From Bryum argenteum (Eukaryota; Streptophyta; Bryopsida; Bryales; Bryaceae): a DNA stretch of 64,000 nt. The stretch lies in the NCBI GenBank assembly GCA_037043015.1, contig CM073328.1, positions 10,389,495 through 10,453,494 of the forward strand. The letters run 5' to 3'. The stretch's first letter is position 1. Each line of letters starts with the position of its first letter. A program made the position numbers and the translations under genes. Below are positions 30,659 through 42,715 of the stretch, in pieces. The notes beneath the pieces are model-generated. The model worked only from the letters and a program-made list of their open reading frames with translations, was not told the DNA's origin and searched no databases.

Positions 30659-31922
30659 TTATATAGTTTGATAATTTCTCCTGCTTCTCCTACTTCTCAT
30701 CTGACTTAGGTGCAGCCAGAAACCCAGAGTTTTCCTAGGGCTAATTCTCTCTACCCGACACCGCTCTAAGAGCCAAGTCAATCTTATAATCCACCTTCCC
30801 TTAGGAGGCAAGTTTTCTGGAAGTTCATCCGCTAGAACATCTGCAAATTGACTTAACACTTCACGAATGGCAATGGACTCGTTTTGAGGAAACACGGGAC
30901 TTTCATTATTTAAGAGGAATAGATCCCTCATAACTAAAACATATTGCTCTTCCTCGAGCTCAACTTCGGCAACCAACTTGATGCCCACGCTGCTTAAACT
31001 AGGAGTTATAGTATAAGAAAGTAGGTTTGGTATCCCATCTCCGCTAACCAACACTACTTCTCGCCTTCGATTCCCTCTAACTTCTACTTCATAGAAGTCT
31101 AAAAATGTATTTCCCAACAGACAATCCAAGCCGCTTAGTTTTTCACACCGTCAAGCTCTCCTCGAACTTCCATTTTCCTACTTTGAAACCCACTGCTTTC
31201 ACCACCTTGGTTGCTACGGCGCGGCTTCGAGCAAATTTGACTTGAACAGGCTCCGCCGTCCCTTCACTCACCAACCCCAACCTCACAATACACCTTGGAA
31301 TCATGAAAGAGTTTTTTGCATCTGTGTCAACCAATATAGCCAAATTAGTACTCATAATCAAAGTATTGAGATATACCAATTCCTTATGAGGGTTGATGGT
31401 TGAAAGGGAGGCTTAGAAGCCTCCTTATCTCACTTTTCTCCTAATACTTCGTCTTGGGAGTGCTACTTCTTCCACTGACCCTTCAGTCAGTGCGGACTCC
31501 GAGTTCTCAAGTAACTCAAAGGCACTTATCTACTGCTTCTTTTGAGGGCGGTTTGTAGCCTTATAATCTAGCTTGTTGCAAATATAGCACAAGTTCTTGT
31601 CCTAAGCTTCGACGAGGAGTCTTGCCTTTCTCTTCTTAGAGACCTTGGCATCACGCTTGGTGCTTGAATTCTTGTTCTCGCCGCCGCCGCCACCTTGACT
31701 GCGACCCCATTTCTTGTTCTTGAAACCTTGGCCATGATGAGTTTGAGAAGACTTCTCAAACTGCTTGTTCTGAGGGTTGCCACCTTGACGTCCTACCTCC
31801 CTAGCATCCCCGAGTTGAATGACCGCATCAAACAACTCCATCATGTTAGTTGGGAGTTTCTTTCTCTTCCAAACCTTTCTCTTGGTGTTCTCATCGAGGC
31901 TTGCCAAGAAGTAGCCCACCAT
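30659..31922 (-). pseudogene. Degenerate Ty3/gypsy gag-protease-RT start
   Basis: Read on the minus strand: 31922-31602 is the end of a gag (VGYFLASLDENTKRKVWKRKKLP, then basic, Gly-rich sequence). 31379-31143 is a protease fragment in which the active site reads VDTDAKNSFM, so the Gly of DTGA is lost. 31129-30659 includes LLGNTFLDFYEVEV and then VLSQFADVLADELPENLPPKG, the segment that opens Ty3 reverse transcriptases. Frames are broken several times. The lineage differs from the element at 1-28830. The missing N-terminal part of gag is at 34975-35320. Confidence 0.75.
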
Positions 31923-33599
31923 TCCATAAGGTTAAAGTTTCTGGTGGATTTTTTGGTAGAATACAATCAATTCGGGGGGATTCGTTTTTCTCGAGTGCTT
32001 GTCGAGCTTTCTTGAGAAGCGAATACCAATACGCGAATCAGAGTGATATCTCTCCAAACCAAACGAGGTTATTATAAACACTGAATCACAAATTAAACTA
32101 CGAAATCAATCACAAACAAACACAATCAACGACAAACAAGTAGAAAATAGCACAAAAAAAGGAAATCTTACAAACTAGCAGAAGCAATAACAATCATGTA
32201 ATATGCACAAACAAGCACATTTATAGAAGCAATAACATAAACTTATCATACTAGAATTCACTACTGAAACTCACAACACCCACCGAGTACTATTCAAACA
32301 CATAGAAATAAATGAAAATATTCAAAAGTAATCAGTCGAGTCCACCTACGGCCACAAATTCAGCAACAAAAGCACTCTAGCCTTCAATTGTCGGAAGCCC
32401 GATATACCTTCAAGCGCAACCTAAGTTCTCAAAAGCAAATGGGTGCAGAAACGGAAACAACAAAAACAACGAAAAACTAAACGTAGAAAGCTTGAACCTC
32501 ATGTCTCGCCAAAGTCGCTAGGTGCATCTCAATTCTCAATACAACACATTCATATGCAGCAGCCGCAATCGTAGCAGCCACAAGCTCAACGATAAAAGAA
32601 ACTACTGCGAGCTAAAACTGATAGAATGACTCACCTCTGGATGAGCAACATCTCCACCTCGCGCACCGCAGATGATCCTCTTTTCCAGCTGCTTCTTCAC
32701 CTCTCGCGCCGCAGATAATCCTCTTTTCCAGCTGCGTCTTCACCTCGCGCGCCGCAGGGAATCACCGGGTACAAAAACGGAAACAACGAAAGCAAACGGA
32801 TACAAAGCAACTGCGAAATCACAAATGATAACAAGAGAGAGCACGATAATCCGAGAGCGACAAACTTCCGCATGCGAGAGCAACAAATGCGCAAAATGGG
32901 CGGAGCAGTTCCATCGCTCTCGAATGTCTTTTCCCTGTCCGGCAGAAAACTTTTTCTTGGCGGCGCAGCGGCCTTCGGGCAGCCATCATGATCGAGTTAG
33001 GACATCATGCTCCATGATAACCGGCGCATTTACATTCTAATCAGATTAAAGTCATTATTGCTTGGATACACCGACTTATGATTACACTTTTCGCAACCCT
33101 TTTTTCTATTTAAATATAGTCTTTTACATTTCTATTATCACATTAATATGTTTCAATATTCACATGTTTTTCTCAAAATTTCTTATTATATTCCATCCAA
33201 AACTTAGTTCAATTATTCCAATCAACCTTGTTATTTCATTCAAAGTCACTTTAAAGTATGCCACTATGTTTTTGCATAGGCAAAAAATTTGTTTTCCTTG
33301 AGGATTTATATTTAAGAGAGGTATTACTATTTCCGCCCAATCATGCAAGTTAGATTATATAACATTGATATTATTTCATCATCTACAAGTATTATTGAAG
33401 TGCTCCTAACCAAGTTTTAAGAATATAATATCTAGGCATTCATGCATAAATAATTTGTACTAATTACAATTTTCAGACTTATCTCCTCCGATTATCAGTG
33501 AATTACGTTTTGTACAACTTTAAATTTAACTTAGTCTGCCTAGCCCGAATTAAGTTTCCAAACAATACCAAAAGAGTTACTCTCTACAGAGTATTCTTT

Positions 33600-33648
<49 letters not shown>

Positions 33649-34373
33649 ATTTTTCTATAATTCTCCCTTACCACTTAAATTTGAAACATCATTTAAGTCA
33701 CCTTCTTAAGTATGATGCATTCACAAACCGTAGACGAGAAGAGAATGAGCCTAATCAATAGTAAAGAATATGACCGATTTGAGGATCTCTTGTGCATTTC
33801 ATGTCTAAAACTTGTAAATGAACTTATACGCTTGAAAATAAATTTTCATATCAACACACATAAAAACAACTTCATACAAAACAATTTTTTATTTATTTAT
33901 TATCGCTCACAAAATGAATGTTTAGTAGACTTTTGAAGTAACACTATAATTAGTTATTTGATTACTTGATGTCATTGAAACTTTACATGTATCAAAAATT
34001 GACAGCAATGTGGAAGACCTTCTCTATTATGGAGCAAATTTATTTTCACAAACACTTTACCAGATCACATATAAACCTTGTTAAGTGCATCACTTTTCAC
34101 AAGTTTCGAACAGATCACTTATTGACAATAAACTATAACATGTAATTATGCAATTTTGTTGAAGTCTTTGGATCAGTCTAAGTGAGAGGGGGTCTTGGAT
34201 CTTTTATTAAATTTTATAATGCAAGCATACAAAATCTCGATTGAAGCAGTATAAGTTAAACGACAACAAAAAGAAAATCCATTAATCAAGTATTGTTTAT
34301 TTTGTAGAAAATTTTAAAAAATAAATCAAATGGTTTATATATCACCATAATATATCTCGGATGCTTTCCAAGT
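31923..34373. other. AT-rich insert with (TA)n microsatellite
   Basis: Sequence separating the two gag parts. It includes a short tandem duplication near 32665-32760 (CTGCNTCTTCACCTCNCGCGCCGCAG twice) and a (TA)n run of about 22 units at 33603-33645. No gene recognised before 34374. Confidence 0.55.
33603..33645. repeat. (TA)n microsatellite
   Basis: Uninterrupted TA dinucleotides directly visible. Confidence 0.95.
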
Positions 34374-34860
34374 TTAAGTCAGTTCATCCTCAATACCCTC
34401 ATCTAATTTATCCATCAAAATATGATATCCGCGGAAAAACGTAGATTTTTGAAATAGGGCAATACCCAACTGACCTAGATTTTCTGTAGTTTTAGTACAA
34501 TGTACTAATTCATTACCTTTGTACAGCAAGATATCCGCACTCCTAAGTTCCATGCAGTAACCTAAACTAGGAAAGATAAATTTACTTTCATTACATTTGG
34601 AGTCTTTTAAACCTGCAATATAATCAAGTGTAAACAATTTTAAAAACTAATAATAGTGACAATAGTAAATAATATTTCTATAACAACAAAAATGAATTAT
34701 TTAAAAAAATAAAGATAAAAGACTTACCGTTTGACATTAACCACATAATAAAACCATACCTCAAAATTTCATAAGTAGTATGAGGATTGCAAGAATAGTC
34801 TTTTGTCACTGCCATGGTGGTAAACGGTGAATCTGCAACTCTCCTTATATCATACGACAT
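34374..34860 (-). pseudogene. Dioxygenase-like fragment, copy 1, two exons
   Basis: Two reading pieces on the minus strand. 34860 to about 34730 encodes TMAVTKDYSCNPHTTYE and YGFIMWLMSNG and ends at a GTAAGT donor. 34619-34374 starts after a TTGCAG acceptor and encodes KFIFPSLGYCMELRSADILLYKGNELVHCTKT and IALFQKSTFFRGYHILMDKL. The paralogue at about 52560-52980 has PHKD in place of PHTT and an intron at the same place. The HxD...H arrangement with DILLYK and VHC recalls the double-stranded beta-helix of 2-oxoglutarate/Fe(II) oxygenases of the TET/JBP kind. That assignment is inference, and here the Asp ligand is lost. Confidence 0.5.
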
Positions 34861-34974
34861 GTTGTCCTTGTGGTTAAACTTTAACTCGAGTTAAACTGTC
34901 ATAACTTTTCTGGTGGCGTTCTCCTTACACTAGTACTGAATGTATTTGTTCTTGTTTTTTTAGCATAGGCCGCC

Positions 34975-35320
34975 AAGTTATCCCTTTCCACATTATGGCG
35001 TCTAGGTTCAAAGCATCCATCAAGCATTGATGGGGCTTCCGCCACGTTGCGAGCGCCCAATCCTTCAACTCTTTTCAAGTAATTGGACCTCTCTCAGCTC
35101 AGGGGTTCTTCCAAGCCATGAAAGTTATGGTTGCTTCTTCCAACAAGAAGTCAAAGAACCTCACCTTTTGATCATTTGCCAAGAATGACGGTGTGTCGCA
35201 GTAGATTTCATACTCTGCAACGAAGTACTCAATAGTTTTTTTTTCTTTTGTTTCTTAAAGCACGGGCTTGGGAGCATTTTTGATGTAAGAAATGTTCTGA
35301 TCTTATTGAGTGCCAGTAAT
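34975..35320 (-). pseudogene. Ty3/gypsy gag N-terminal fragment
   Basis: Reading the minus strand from about 35240 gives IEYFVAEYEIYCDTPSF, NDQKVRFFDFLLEEATITF and KELKDWALATWRKP, a typical retrotransposon gag, then RHNVERDNLAAYAK in another frame. It stops at about 34970. The gag C-terminal part is 3 kb away at 31922, on the same strand and in the right order. Confidence 0.65.
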
Positions 35321-36392
35321 GGTCCTACTGCGTACGCACTCCCCTTGGAGGAAATCAGCCATTCATTTAATTTTTTATATTTTTTATATCTAGTTTTGTA
35401 AACAATTTGGTGTTTACGTCTTTCTGCTCACTAGAGATATATTAATTACAATCTAGACTAAACTTTTACAACATATAATATACATTTCAATTATCCTTGG
35501 ACAAAGATAAATATATTATTTATAGGAATTTATGCCAAAATTAGGTTGACAATGCTATAAAAAGACTTCCTATATTACAACTTATATTCACAATATTCTT
35601 ACATAACAAATTTCTTATAAAAAAATTCAAGTTGTAAATTTTAAAAATCATTTTTGCACACAATGATCGTCTCACTACCTCAAGTGCACTTTTAAATGGT
35701 CAAGTGCATAATTGCTTCATTGGGTGTTAATTTTGTTTTTAATAAAATATGTATTTGTACCATTTATTCGAATATAAATTCATAACACCAAATTTAGTGG
35801 AGAATCTTTATAGTTTTTTTTTAAAATGATGAGAATGAAAAAATGTGTTAACCCCTAAACGTCTAGGAAAGCGGATTGTGCTTTTTGCCATTTTGGGCAG
35901 GTTAGATGAAGGGTCTAACCTTCATATTTTAGGCTGTAATTTGTAGGGGATGTGGACAGATGTACATACTTTGTGTGGTAAAAATTGCAAAGCCAAATTT
36001 AGAAATGAAAGGTTTTTACACCACATTTTAGATTTGGAGTCAACTTTGGGCAAGACGGGCTGGTTGCTTCGCCAATGAACAAAGTGGGTGTCAGATGGGG
36101 CAGTAGCTCGGGCAACAAAGGTGATTTGTATGAGGGCAGGGGGTTTAGAATGGGTTTGGCAAAACCCAGCTTTGCAATGAACTAAATGCTGACAAAAAAG
36201 GGCCACCAACCATTATGAGGTTGAATGCAAATCTCATGAACAACGACTACCAACACAATCAATAACATGAAGATTTGAAATTCAAAGAGTCAAAATGAAC
36301 GTTACAAAATGATCAAACTATCATACACAAACTCAGAGCTTTCGAAATTCAAACATCACTGCTTCAAATTACAAAGTCATCAAATCTAGAAG
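35321..36392. other. AT-rich spacer with a TTAA-CCCCTAAA terminus
   Basis: No gene. TTAACCCCTAAACGTC begins at 35848, followed by CATTTTGGGCAG, which recurs after a similar terminus at 41466 (ATTTTGGGCAG). Confidence 0.5.
35848..35863 (+). repeat. piggyBac-like terminus 1
   Basis: TTAA followed by CCCCTAAACGTC. piggyBac elements duplicate TTAA and their inverted repeats usually begin CCC. Partner end not identified; see 41660 and 48208. Confidence 0.4.
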
Positions 36393-37331
36393 ATGGAGGG
36401 TTCAGTCAGTGAGGAACACAACTTGGAGCTAGTACATGGAGGAACTTGCATCAAACCTGCAGGCGCAAATGAGATAGAGAACATAGATATTGATAATCAG
36501 AAGCCTGTCGGGAGGTTGGGAGCCTCATCGGAGGGGTGGACAGGAGCAGTAGTCGGCGAGTCTACAGCAGTGGATGCCCTGCGAGGGGGGTCGACATCTG
36601 AGGAGGACCTGGCGGCGCCTGGACTATCCAGCCGCGAGTATCGCCCCGCCGGTAGAGGACCGAAAGCAGCATCGGAGGTGCCGGAGACCAGCTGGAGGTC
36701 GGCAACGGAGGTGTCGCAGACCCGCAAGAGGTCGGCATCGGAGGTGCTCAAGTCTAGCAGCGGAGGGGGCGCAGATTTGCCTGCAGCAAAGGTGCGACGA
36801 TGCCGCAGATCATCAAACTTGGATGGTGCCAAACCCCCGCAGACCCGCAGCACAGGAGGTGAACATCCTCCATCGGAGGTACCTGCGCTAGATCAGAGTT
36901 CGCCAGGTGCGAATGAGGTCTGTCTACTTGTGGCAACGGAGGCGTGTATGAGCTTGCCTGCTGCAACCTATGCATCAGTGCGAGATCTAGTGCTTGATCA
37001 AAATCAACATCCTTCTGCAGAGCAGTTGCGCTTGTGGGGTGTGCGTAAGCGCATGCGGGAAGAACAAATTGAATCTTTAGTCTTACTTCTTGACAAGCAG
37101 TATTTACGTAATCTTAGAATTCGGAAGAAGTCCCGTGCGTGGCCCAAGGTGCCACAAGCTAACAATTTCAGACATCACTTTTACAGACAAACTGCTCATA
37201 TTCTAGGTTGGATCGAGCAACAAGTTTTTGACCACGACTTTGTAGAGATCGTGAGGTCTAGCTTTCCAGACGAAAGTCATGCCACCATGACGGAGATCAT
37301 GGAAGAAGGGAAAAGAGGTAAAGCTCCATGA
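36393..37331 (+). CDS. Hypothetical protein, 312 residues
   Basis: ATG at 36393. The first 190 residues are low-complexity and rich in Ser, Glu and Arg (SASEVLKSSS). Residues about 195-300 are more ordered and basic (LRLWGVRKRMREEQIESLVLLLDKQYLRNLRIRKKSRAWPKV, FYRQTAHILGWIEQQVF). A GTAAAG near the end could be a splice donor, and TTGTGTACAG with an ORF at 37409 follows, but the phases do not match, so I do not join them. No family recognised. It lies 1.1 kb before the piggyBac transposase on the same strand. Confidence 0.45.
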   Translation: MEGSVSEEHNLELVHGGTCIKPAGANEIENIDIDNQKPVGRLGASSEGWTGAVVGESTAVDALRGGSTSEEDLAAPGLSSREYRPAGRGPKAASEVPETSWRSATEVSQTRKRSASEVLKSSSGGGADLPAAKVRRCRRSSNLDGAKPPQTRSTGGEHPPSEVPALDQSSPGANEVCLLVATEACMSLPAATYASVRDLVLDQNQHPSAEQLRLWGVRKRMREEQIESLVLLLDKQYLRNLRIRKKSRAWPKVPQANNFRHHFYRQTAHILGWIEQQVFDHDFVEIVRSSFPDESHATMTEIMEEGKRGKAP

Positions 37332-37408
37332 AATTCTCTACACAAACTAACAAAATCATGACATTAGAAGTTGAATCTAGGAGCTGACTTTGTGCTACTT
37401 GTGTACAG

Positions 37409-37978
37409 ATGGAGTGGAAGGGTATTCCCGTGCGAAGGAGTTCAAGACTAATCCAAGAAGCAAAAACAACTTTGACTCCTCTTACTCCACCCTCTAGCGA
37501 AGAGGAAGAAATCTTACTTGTGCAGACGGATGATCTACCAGAAATGGGACCTAGAGTTGAGATTTACAACCTACCGGATACTAACATTGGATTCAATGAG
37601 AACTACTTGGCTTCCCAAGAACAAACTTATGAATACTACTCAAGCGACAACAACTTTCTAGATGCAGAGAATTCTGATCATAACAGTGAGAATGGAGGAC
37701 TCGAAGCAATATTGTGGCCACCTGAAGTTATGATGCACGCAAGAAACTATGGGAGAAGAGGTATGAAGAGGAGGGGTGGAGATGATGATGAACAAGTCGA
37801 CGAAGTCAGCGCAATTGATGTTGTCTTCGATCAACTTCGAAGAGGAGTTTCGGAGAGAGTGACGCAGGCAGGTGAGGTTGGGCCATCGACAGGAGAGACT
37901 GACGCATGCATGCGAGGCTCGGCCGGAGAGAGGACTTGCGGTCCCCATTCTGACCAGCTCAGCTACCACTTGCAGTAG
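37409..37978 (+). CDS. Hypothetical acidic protein, 189 residues
   Basis: ATG directly after TACAG. Acidic and disordered (PPSSEEEEILLVQTDDLPEMGP, then SDNNFLDAENSDHNSENGG), with a basic GRRGMKRRGG. May be a downstream exon of the gene at 36393 or the N-terminal exon of the piggyBac transposase, whose relatives start with acidic disordered sequence. Function unknown. Confidence 0.35.
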   Translation: MEWKGIPVRRSSRLIQEAKTTLTPLTPPSSEEEEILLVQTDDLPEMGPRVEIYNLPDTNIGFNENYLASQEQTYEYYSSDNNFLDAENSDHNSENGGLEAILWPPEVMMHARNYGRRGMKRRGGDDDEQVDEVSAIDVVFDQLRRGVSERVTQAGEVGPSTGETDACMRGSAGERTCGPHSDQLSYHLQ

Positions 37979-37999
37979 GGCGGAGGCGGCCAACCCAAC

Positions 38000-38205
38000 A
38001 GCAACTTGGCTGCGGAAGCCCCGCCGGCCAGCCCAACGGCCAACTCGGCTGCAGAACCACCGCTGGCTAGCTCGGTTGCGGCGGCCAGCTCGGCTGGGGG
38101 GGGGGCCAGCTCAATGGCCAGCGCCGCCGCGAGGGCCAGCCCAACGGCCATCTTGGCTGTTGGACCCCCGCCGGCCAGCCTAGTTGGCGGCCAAGATAGC
38201 AGTTT
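38000..38205. repeat. GC-rich degenerate minisatellite
   Basis: Repeated GGCCAGCYCAAYGGCCA / CCAGCTCGGCTG phrases of roughly 30-35 bp, with a G8 run at 38097. GC content contrasts sharply with the flanks. Confidence 0.6.
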
Positions 38206-38475
38206 ACGGAGCCTCACGGCCGGTCACTATGGGATCACATTTGGTATAGGGGGGGCACGTGCCACGCGTCCTCGTCAAGGAATTTCCAATTTGAAGCACC
38301 ACAGCGGCACTGGTGCGATTTTGATATTGATGCTTTTCAAGGGGAGTCAAGCCCCAGCGACATTCACGATCATTTTATTCTTACTGGAGATCAAACTAAT
38401 GAGGAAGAATATATAACTGGCAATAACGATGGTTCAGTTTTAGGACGTAGAGGGGGGAGAGGCAACAATGGTGGA

Positions 38476-40150
38476 TTGGTTGATGTGCATGGTGGGGATA
38501 GTGAGGACTTTCCAGACATAGAAAGTGCCCCAGATAGTGATGGGGAAGATGTACATCAAAATGGACTAAAACATGAATTTAGGGAGGAAACTTGGAGAAA
38601 CCCAAGTATTATGTATTCCCCTATGCCTAATCCATTTTTGGGTAATAGAATAGGCCATACACAAAATCACCATGTACTACCCAATTTCATGGAATTATTT
38701 GGGCTATTTTGGACCTCCCATATATTGTCTACTATTGTGCAAGAGACAAACCGGTATGCTAATGTTCCATTAGATGAATTTGGGCACACTAAGGGAGGCC
38801 GTGATTGGGAGGATTTGACCATAAGTGGCCTCAAAGCATTTATGGCCCTAGTCATATTCAAGGGATTGAAAGTGCAACCAAATTTGAGATCTTATTGGAT
38901 GCGTAATGACATTTTCAATTGCAAAGTCATATCAAGCATATATACTAGGAAGCGGTATGAGGATATTAGAAGGTGTTTACATCTTACAAACATGGAGGGG
39001 ATATCTAGAAATGACCCGGCTTATGATAAAATTGAGCAAATAAGGTGGCTTGTTGATGCTATTCGTGCGAGGTGCAAATTGGCATGGAATTTGGGGAAAT
39101 TCCTAACAATTGATGAGATGATGATACGATATAAGGGGACTTATTCTCCTATACGCCGATATATGCCTAAGAAGCCCAAAAGTGGGGCTTGAAGGTATGG
39201 TGTCTAGCATGTTCTTGCTCAAAGTTTGTTTGGAACTTTGAAATTTATTGTGGAAAAGAGAATGGCATAATTCCTCCAACCTTACAGCAACCACAACCAC
39301 TTGTAGGGGATGCACGATTGGCTCATAATGTTGCTTTGAGGTTGCTAGAGGGACTATGGGGTTTAGGCCATTGTGTGATTATGAACAATTATTTTACAAG
39401 CATTGGACTATTTACTACACTTTTAGCTAAGGGAATGTACGCATGTGGAACTATAAGAGCAAATTGTATTGGCCTTCCATTGTGTTTGAAAAACACAAAT
39501 GCATTCAAAAATGTGTCTCAAGGCAGAACTTTATAGAGAATGCATGACTCCGGGACTATTTCATGCGTTATGTGGAAGGATAAAAAACCGGTCCTTCTTA
39601 TTGCTACGCATTCTCTACCCATTCAAGCTACATGTGAGAAGGTGGTGACGGTTCCCCAGCAAAATGGAGCGCTTCGGGAGTTTATTCAAACTTCACCGGT
39701 ATTATTGGAATACACATCTCATATGCGGGGTGTAGATGTTGCCGATCAACTCCGGGCGTCTTATTTATGCCAAGTGCGGAGTCACAAATGGTGGCATCGT
39801 ATTTTTTTCTTTTTATTGGACCTCTCGGTGGTGAATATGTACATTTATTACTTAGATTCCGTTGTGAAGTTCAATGTGCGGCGGCCGGAAGCGGTTCTTC
39901 CCATGACCCATCTTCAATTCAAGAAAAGGTTATGTAAAGCACTACTTGTAGGGTGGCCATTGAGGACCTCTCAACCTCCCGATTTGCCTCCAATCCCACG
40001 TGAACCGGTAATATGCGTTTCTAGAAGATCAAATTTACGAAGGCAATGTGTAGTTTGTCGACAACATGCACCAAATTATTATTGTCACCAATGTGGCGAC
40101 AAATGAATGTGTCTTCAACGTGGGTGTTTTGAGAGATGACACACCGATCT
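38476..40150 (+). pseudogene. piggyBac-type transposase (DDE_Tnp_1_7), degenerate
   Basis: 38476-39190 has the acidic leader and PNFMELFGLFWTSHILSTIV, LKAFMALVIFKGL, SYWMRNDIFNCKVISSIYTRKRYEDIRRCLHL and FLTIDEMMIRYKG, with the first catalytic Asp. A frameshift at 39190 leads to 39189-40106. There VIMNNYFTS has Asn where the family has the second catalytic Asp, TAG at 39534 interrupts, and YTSHMRGVDVADQL keeps the third Asp. The C-terminal Cys/His finger CVVCRQHAPNYYCHQCGDK is cut by TGA at 40104, after which MCLQRGCFER and a second TGA follow in frame. Function was cut-and-paste transposition at TTAA; this copy is inactive. Confidence 0.88.
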
Positions 40151-40264
40151 TCACATTCGACGCCAACGCTGAACTTAGGTAAGTATGTAACTATGTATGG
40201 CATTCCTCATTTTTACGGGTTCTTACTTAAAGAAATATATCTCATGAATTCATGTTCATAACTT

Positions 40265-40510
40265 AGATAAACGTAAATTTGTTCTTTTTTGTTAGAGAAA
40301 TGTAGCTTTCTTCTTTTTTCTTAGACAAATGTACTAACTTCTTTTTTCCTAGAGAAATGTATCTTTCTTCTTTTTTTTATAGAGAAATGTATATATTTTT
40401 ATTGTTTTTTAGAGAAATGGATGTTTCCTCTTTTTTCTTAGAGAAATGTACCAACTTCATTTTCCTTAGAGAAATGTACCAACTTTTTTTTTCTTAGAGA
40501 AATGTATATT
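40265..40510. repeat. AGAGAAATGTA minisatellite
   Basis: Seven or eight copies of TTAGAGAAATGTAnnnTnTTCTTTTTT, period about 30-37 bp. Confidence 0.85.
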
Positions 40511-41120
40511 TGTTCTTTTTATTACATAACTTATTCATTCCTACACATTTGGCCGCTGCTCGTAAACACCTATCATCCTCTATCGACATCACTGCTGCCT
40601 CTATCACATTTCTCGCAAGGTACTTGTCTTTACCAATCCCATACTTTAATCCAGACCAAGCCTCGGCCAACCCATTGCACACCACTCCACAAAGCTCCAA
40701 TTCTTGTCTGTTCTTTACAAAATCAGGAAGCACATCCGCAAGCACGGGTTGCTGAAGAAGCCTTTCAAATAATGCCTTCTGATACTCAACCCCTCTTGTA
40801 CCTGTTTCTTCACTAAATGTCTGAGCAAGTCGCTTAGCATGGACTGCGGCTGCCCTGTTGAGCTACACGTGCTGCAGATGTTCAACATTGTCCACCGACG
40901 CTGCAACGGACTGCGATGCACTCCTACAAATCCTCTCCAGTGCCCTATTACGACGCCTGCAGAGTGTTTTCTTACGTCTATTTTCAGAAACCCTGAGAAC
41001 CTCTTCAGTGAAAGTTCTTTCCGCCCTTGTTTGACGTCTAAATCCAAACGGGACGCTCCTCATCTTGTGAGTAAGATGAAAGGAAAACAAGATCAAGAAA
41101 GAATCACCCACCTTCAACAC
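40494..41120 (-). pseudogene. Unknown minus-strand ORF with one in-frame stop
   Basis: Reading from 41120 gives one continuous frame of about 209 codons, with a single TAG near 40864. Before it: RTFTEEVLRVSENRRKKTLCRRRNRALERIC and SVAASVDNVEHLQHV. After it: NRAAAVHAKRLAQTFSEETG, YQKALFERLLQQPVLADVLPDFV and RNVIEAAVMSIEDDRC. A possible splice donor GTAGGA follows KC. The composition is GC-richer than its surroundings. It resembles transposon-borne plant ORFs, but no family is recognised. Confidence 0.5.
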
Positions 41121-41465
41121 TCTGCACTAACTCTTGGATTTCTAACTCACTTTACGGTACTACATCTCTGATACGCTAAGCATGGCTGAACAAGATCACA
41201 TTATACATTTCGAAGTTAGCAGACCTTGCAACTCACTGCATTTGTATCGCGTCTGAACTCACTCTAACCTAACAGTCAAGAATCAAAACTTGTGAGTAAG
41301 AAATGCGCGCTACTGTGAGAAAGACAAAATGTGCACCGTTGAAACTTGCATCATGAAGTTGCATGGGAGTGATGGGACGTCGCCATAGGCAGGACCCTAA
41401 AAACGTCACGTAGTTTCGAAGATTTACCGGATGGAATGTATCGTCCAGAAACATATTACCTTTCT

Positions 41466-41477
41466 TTAACCCCTAAC
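41466..41477 (+). repeat. piggyBac-like terminus 2
   Basis: TTAA followed by CCCCTAAC, then ATTTTGGGCAG about 40 bp on, as after 35848. Confidence 0.35.
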
Positions 41478-41729
41478 TTTCCTTAAAACCCAAGATGGGT
41501 ATTTGCAATTTTGGGCAGCTTGGATTTTCAATGGATGCTCCCTATATTGGGTGTATATGGCAAAAATTTGCAAAACCAAAGTCCAATTTACATAAATAGA
41601 GGTTTTTGCTTATAACATATTTAGAGGTAATTGTTTTTTACATAAATAGTTGTTTTTGCTTAACCCCTAAATGTCCTTCAGTTGAGGTATTTTTAGCCAA
41701 AAACTCATTTTCAAAAAAAATGTCATAGA

Positions 41730-42140
41730 TCTATGAAATTAAAGATAAGCTATTTAGATCTCAACCGTACAAACTTGTAATAGTAAGACTTGTTATAGAT
41801 CATGTCGACCAAAACTTGACTCATGGGACCTCATAGATTACAAGATTATATCGTATTAGTGAAAATACCATCATTTTCACTTTGAAGTGAAAATACTACC
41901 AACAAGAAATTTGCAATAAAAAAATCACCAACTAGAAAGTTCAAAGTTGTTTATCTTCATCTCAAAGAAACTCTTGTACCAAAAAATTCATCAAAAAAAA
42001 AAATTGGCTCCAATAGTAGCCTTGCAGAGTTGCAGTAGTAAAAACAACCACTCATTTTACAAAGGAAAAATAGTCCAAAACTAAGCCCCTCGCACTCAAA
42101 TTCCATGCCTCATCTTCAATTATATATCTTTGATCAGTTC
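41730..42140 (+). repeat. Diverged 410-bp direct repeat, copy 1
   Basis: Matches 43422-43830 by eye over phrases such as CTTTGAAGTGAAAAT, TAGATTACAAGAT and CCTTGCA. Both copies begin about 70 bp after a TTAA-CCCCTAAAT terminus (41660, 43348). Confidence 0.7.
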
Positions 42141-42715
42141 AAGGTTTCTAACTAAAAGTCTAAAACTAGACTATAATTGGAATCTATACTATAATTGGAA
42201 AAATAAGGTTTGTCCCTAAAATTTTGATTTTCTTGAATTTTGTTTTTCAGCAAAAAATCACTAAAAATAACCTCAAATGGTTTAGTTATTAGAAAATATC
42301 ACAAACAAAAATTTATTCTATTTTCGTTTTTAGAACTTCATAATTTTCTTTTTCTTTTTTTTTGGTTTTTGGGGAATTGTTTTATGAACGAACGTGCTAT
42401 GGTGTTACGGTAAGAGAATAAGCTTTTATGAATCAATTAATCATCACTAATTATGTGATGTAATCAAGTAACATTACTAGATAGCATTGTTGAATTGTGT
42501 AGTTTATTACTTTGTGTAGTTTATAACCATTATTATGTAGACTATTGGAAAATATCATTTAAAATAAAATTCATATGAATTTTTAGTAAAATAGAATATA
42601 AATAGATATTTTATTTAATACAAAGAAACATGCATAATTTTATATTAATAGAACTTTGTTCCACAATAAAATAAACAAAATTTAAAAATGAAAAAGTGAC
42701 ATTTTGGAAAGTTAC

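Noticed and set aside
37317-37409. A single gene joining the ORFs at 36393 and 37409 through a GTAAAG...TACAG intron.
   Set aside because: The donor leaves one base of a codon while the second ORF needs phase 0, so the joined frame meets an early stop.
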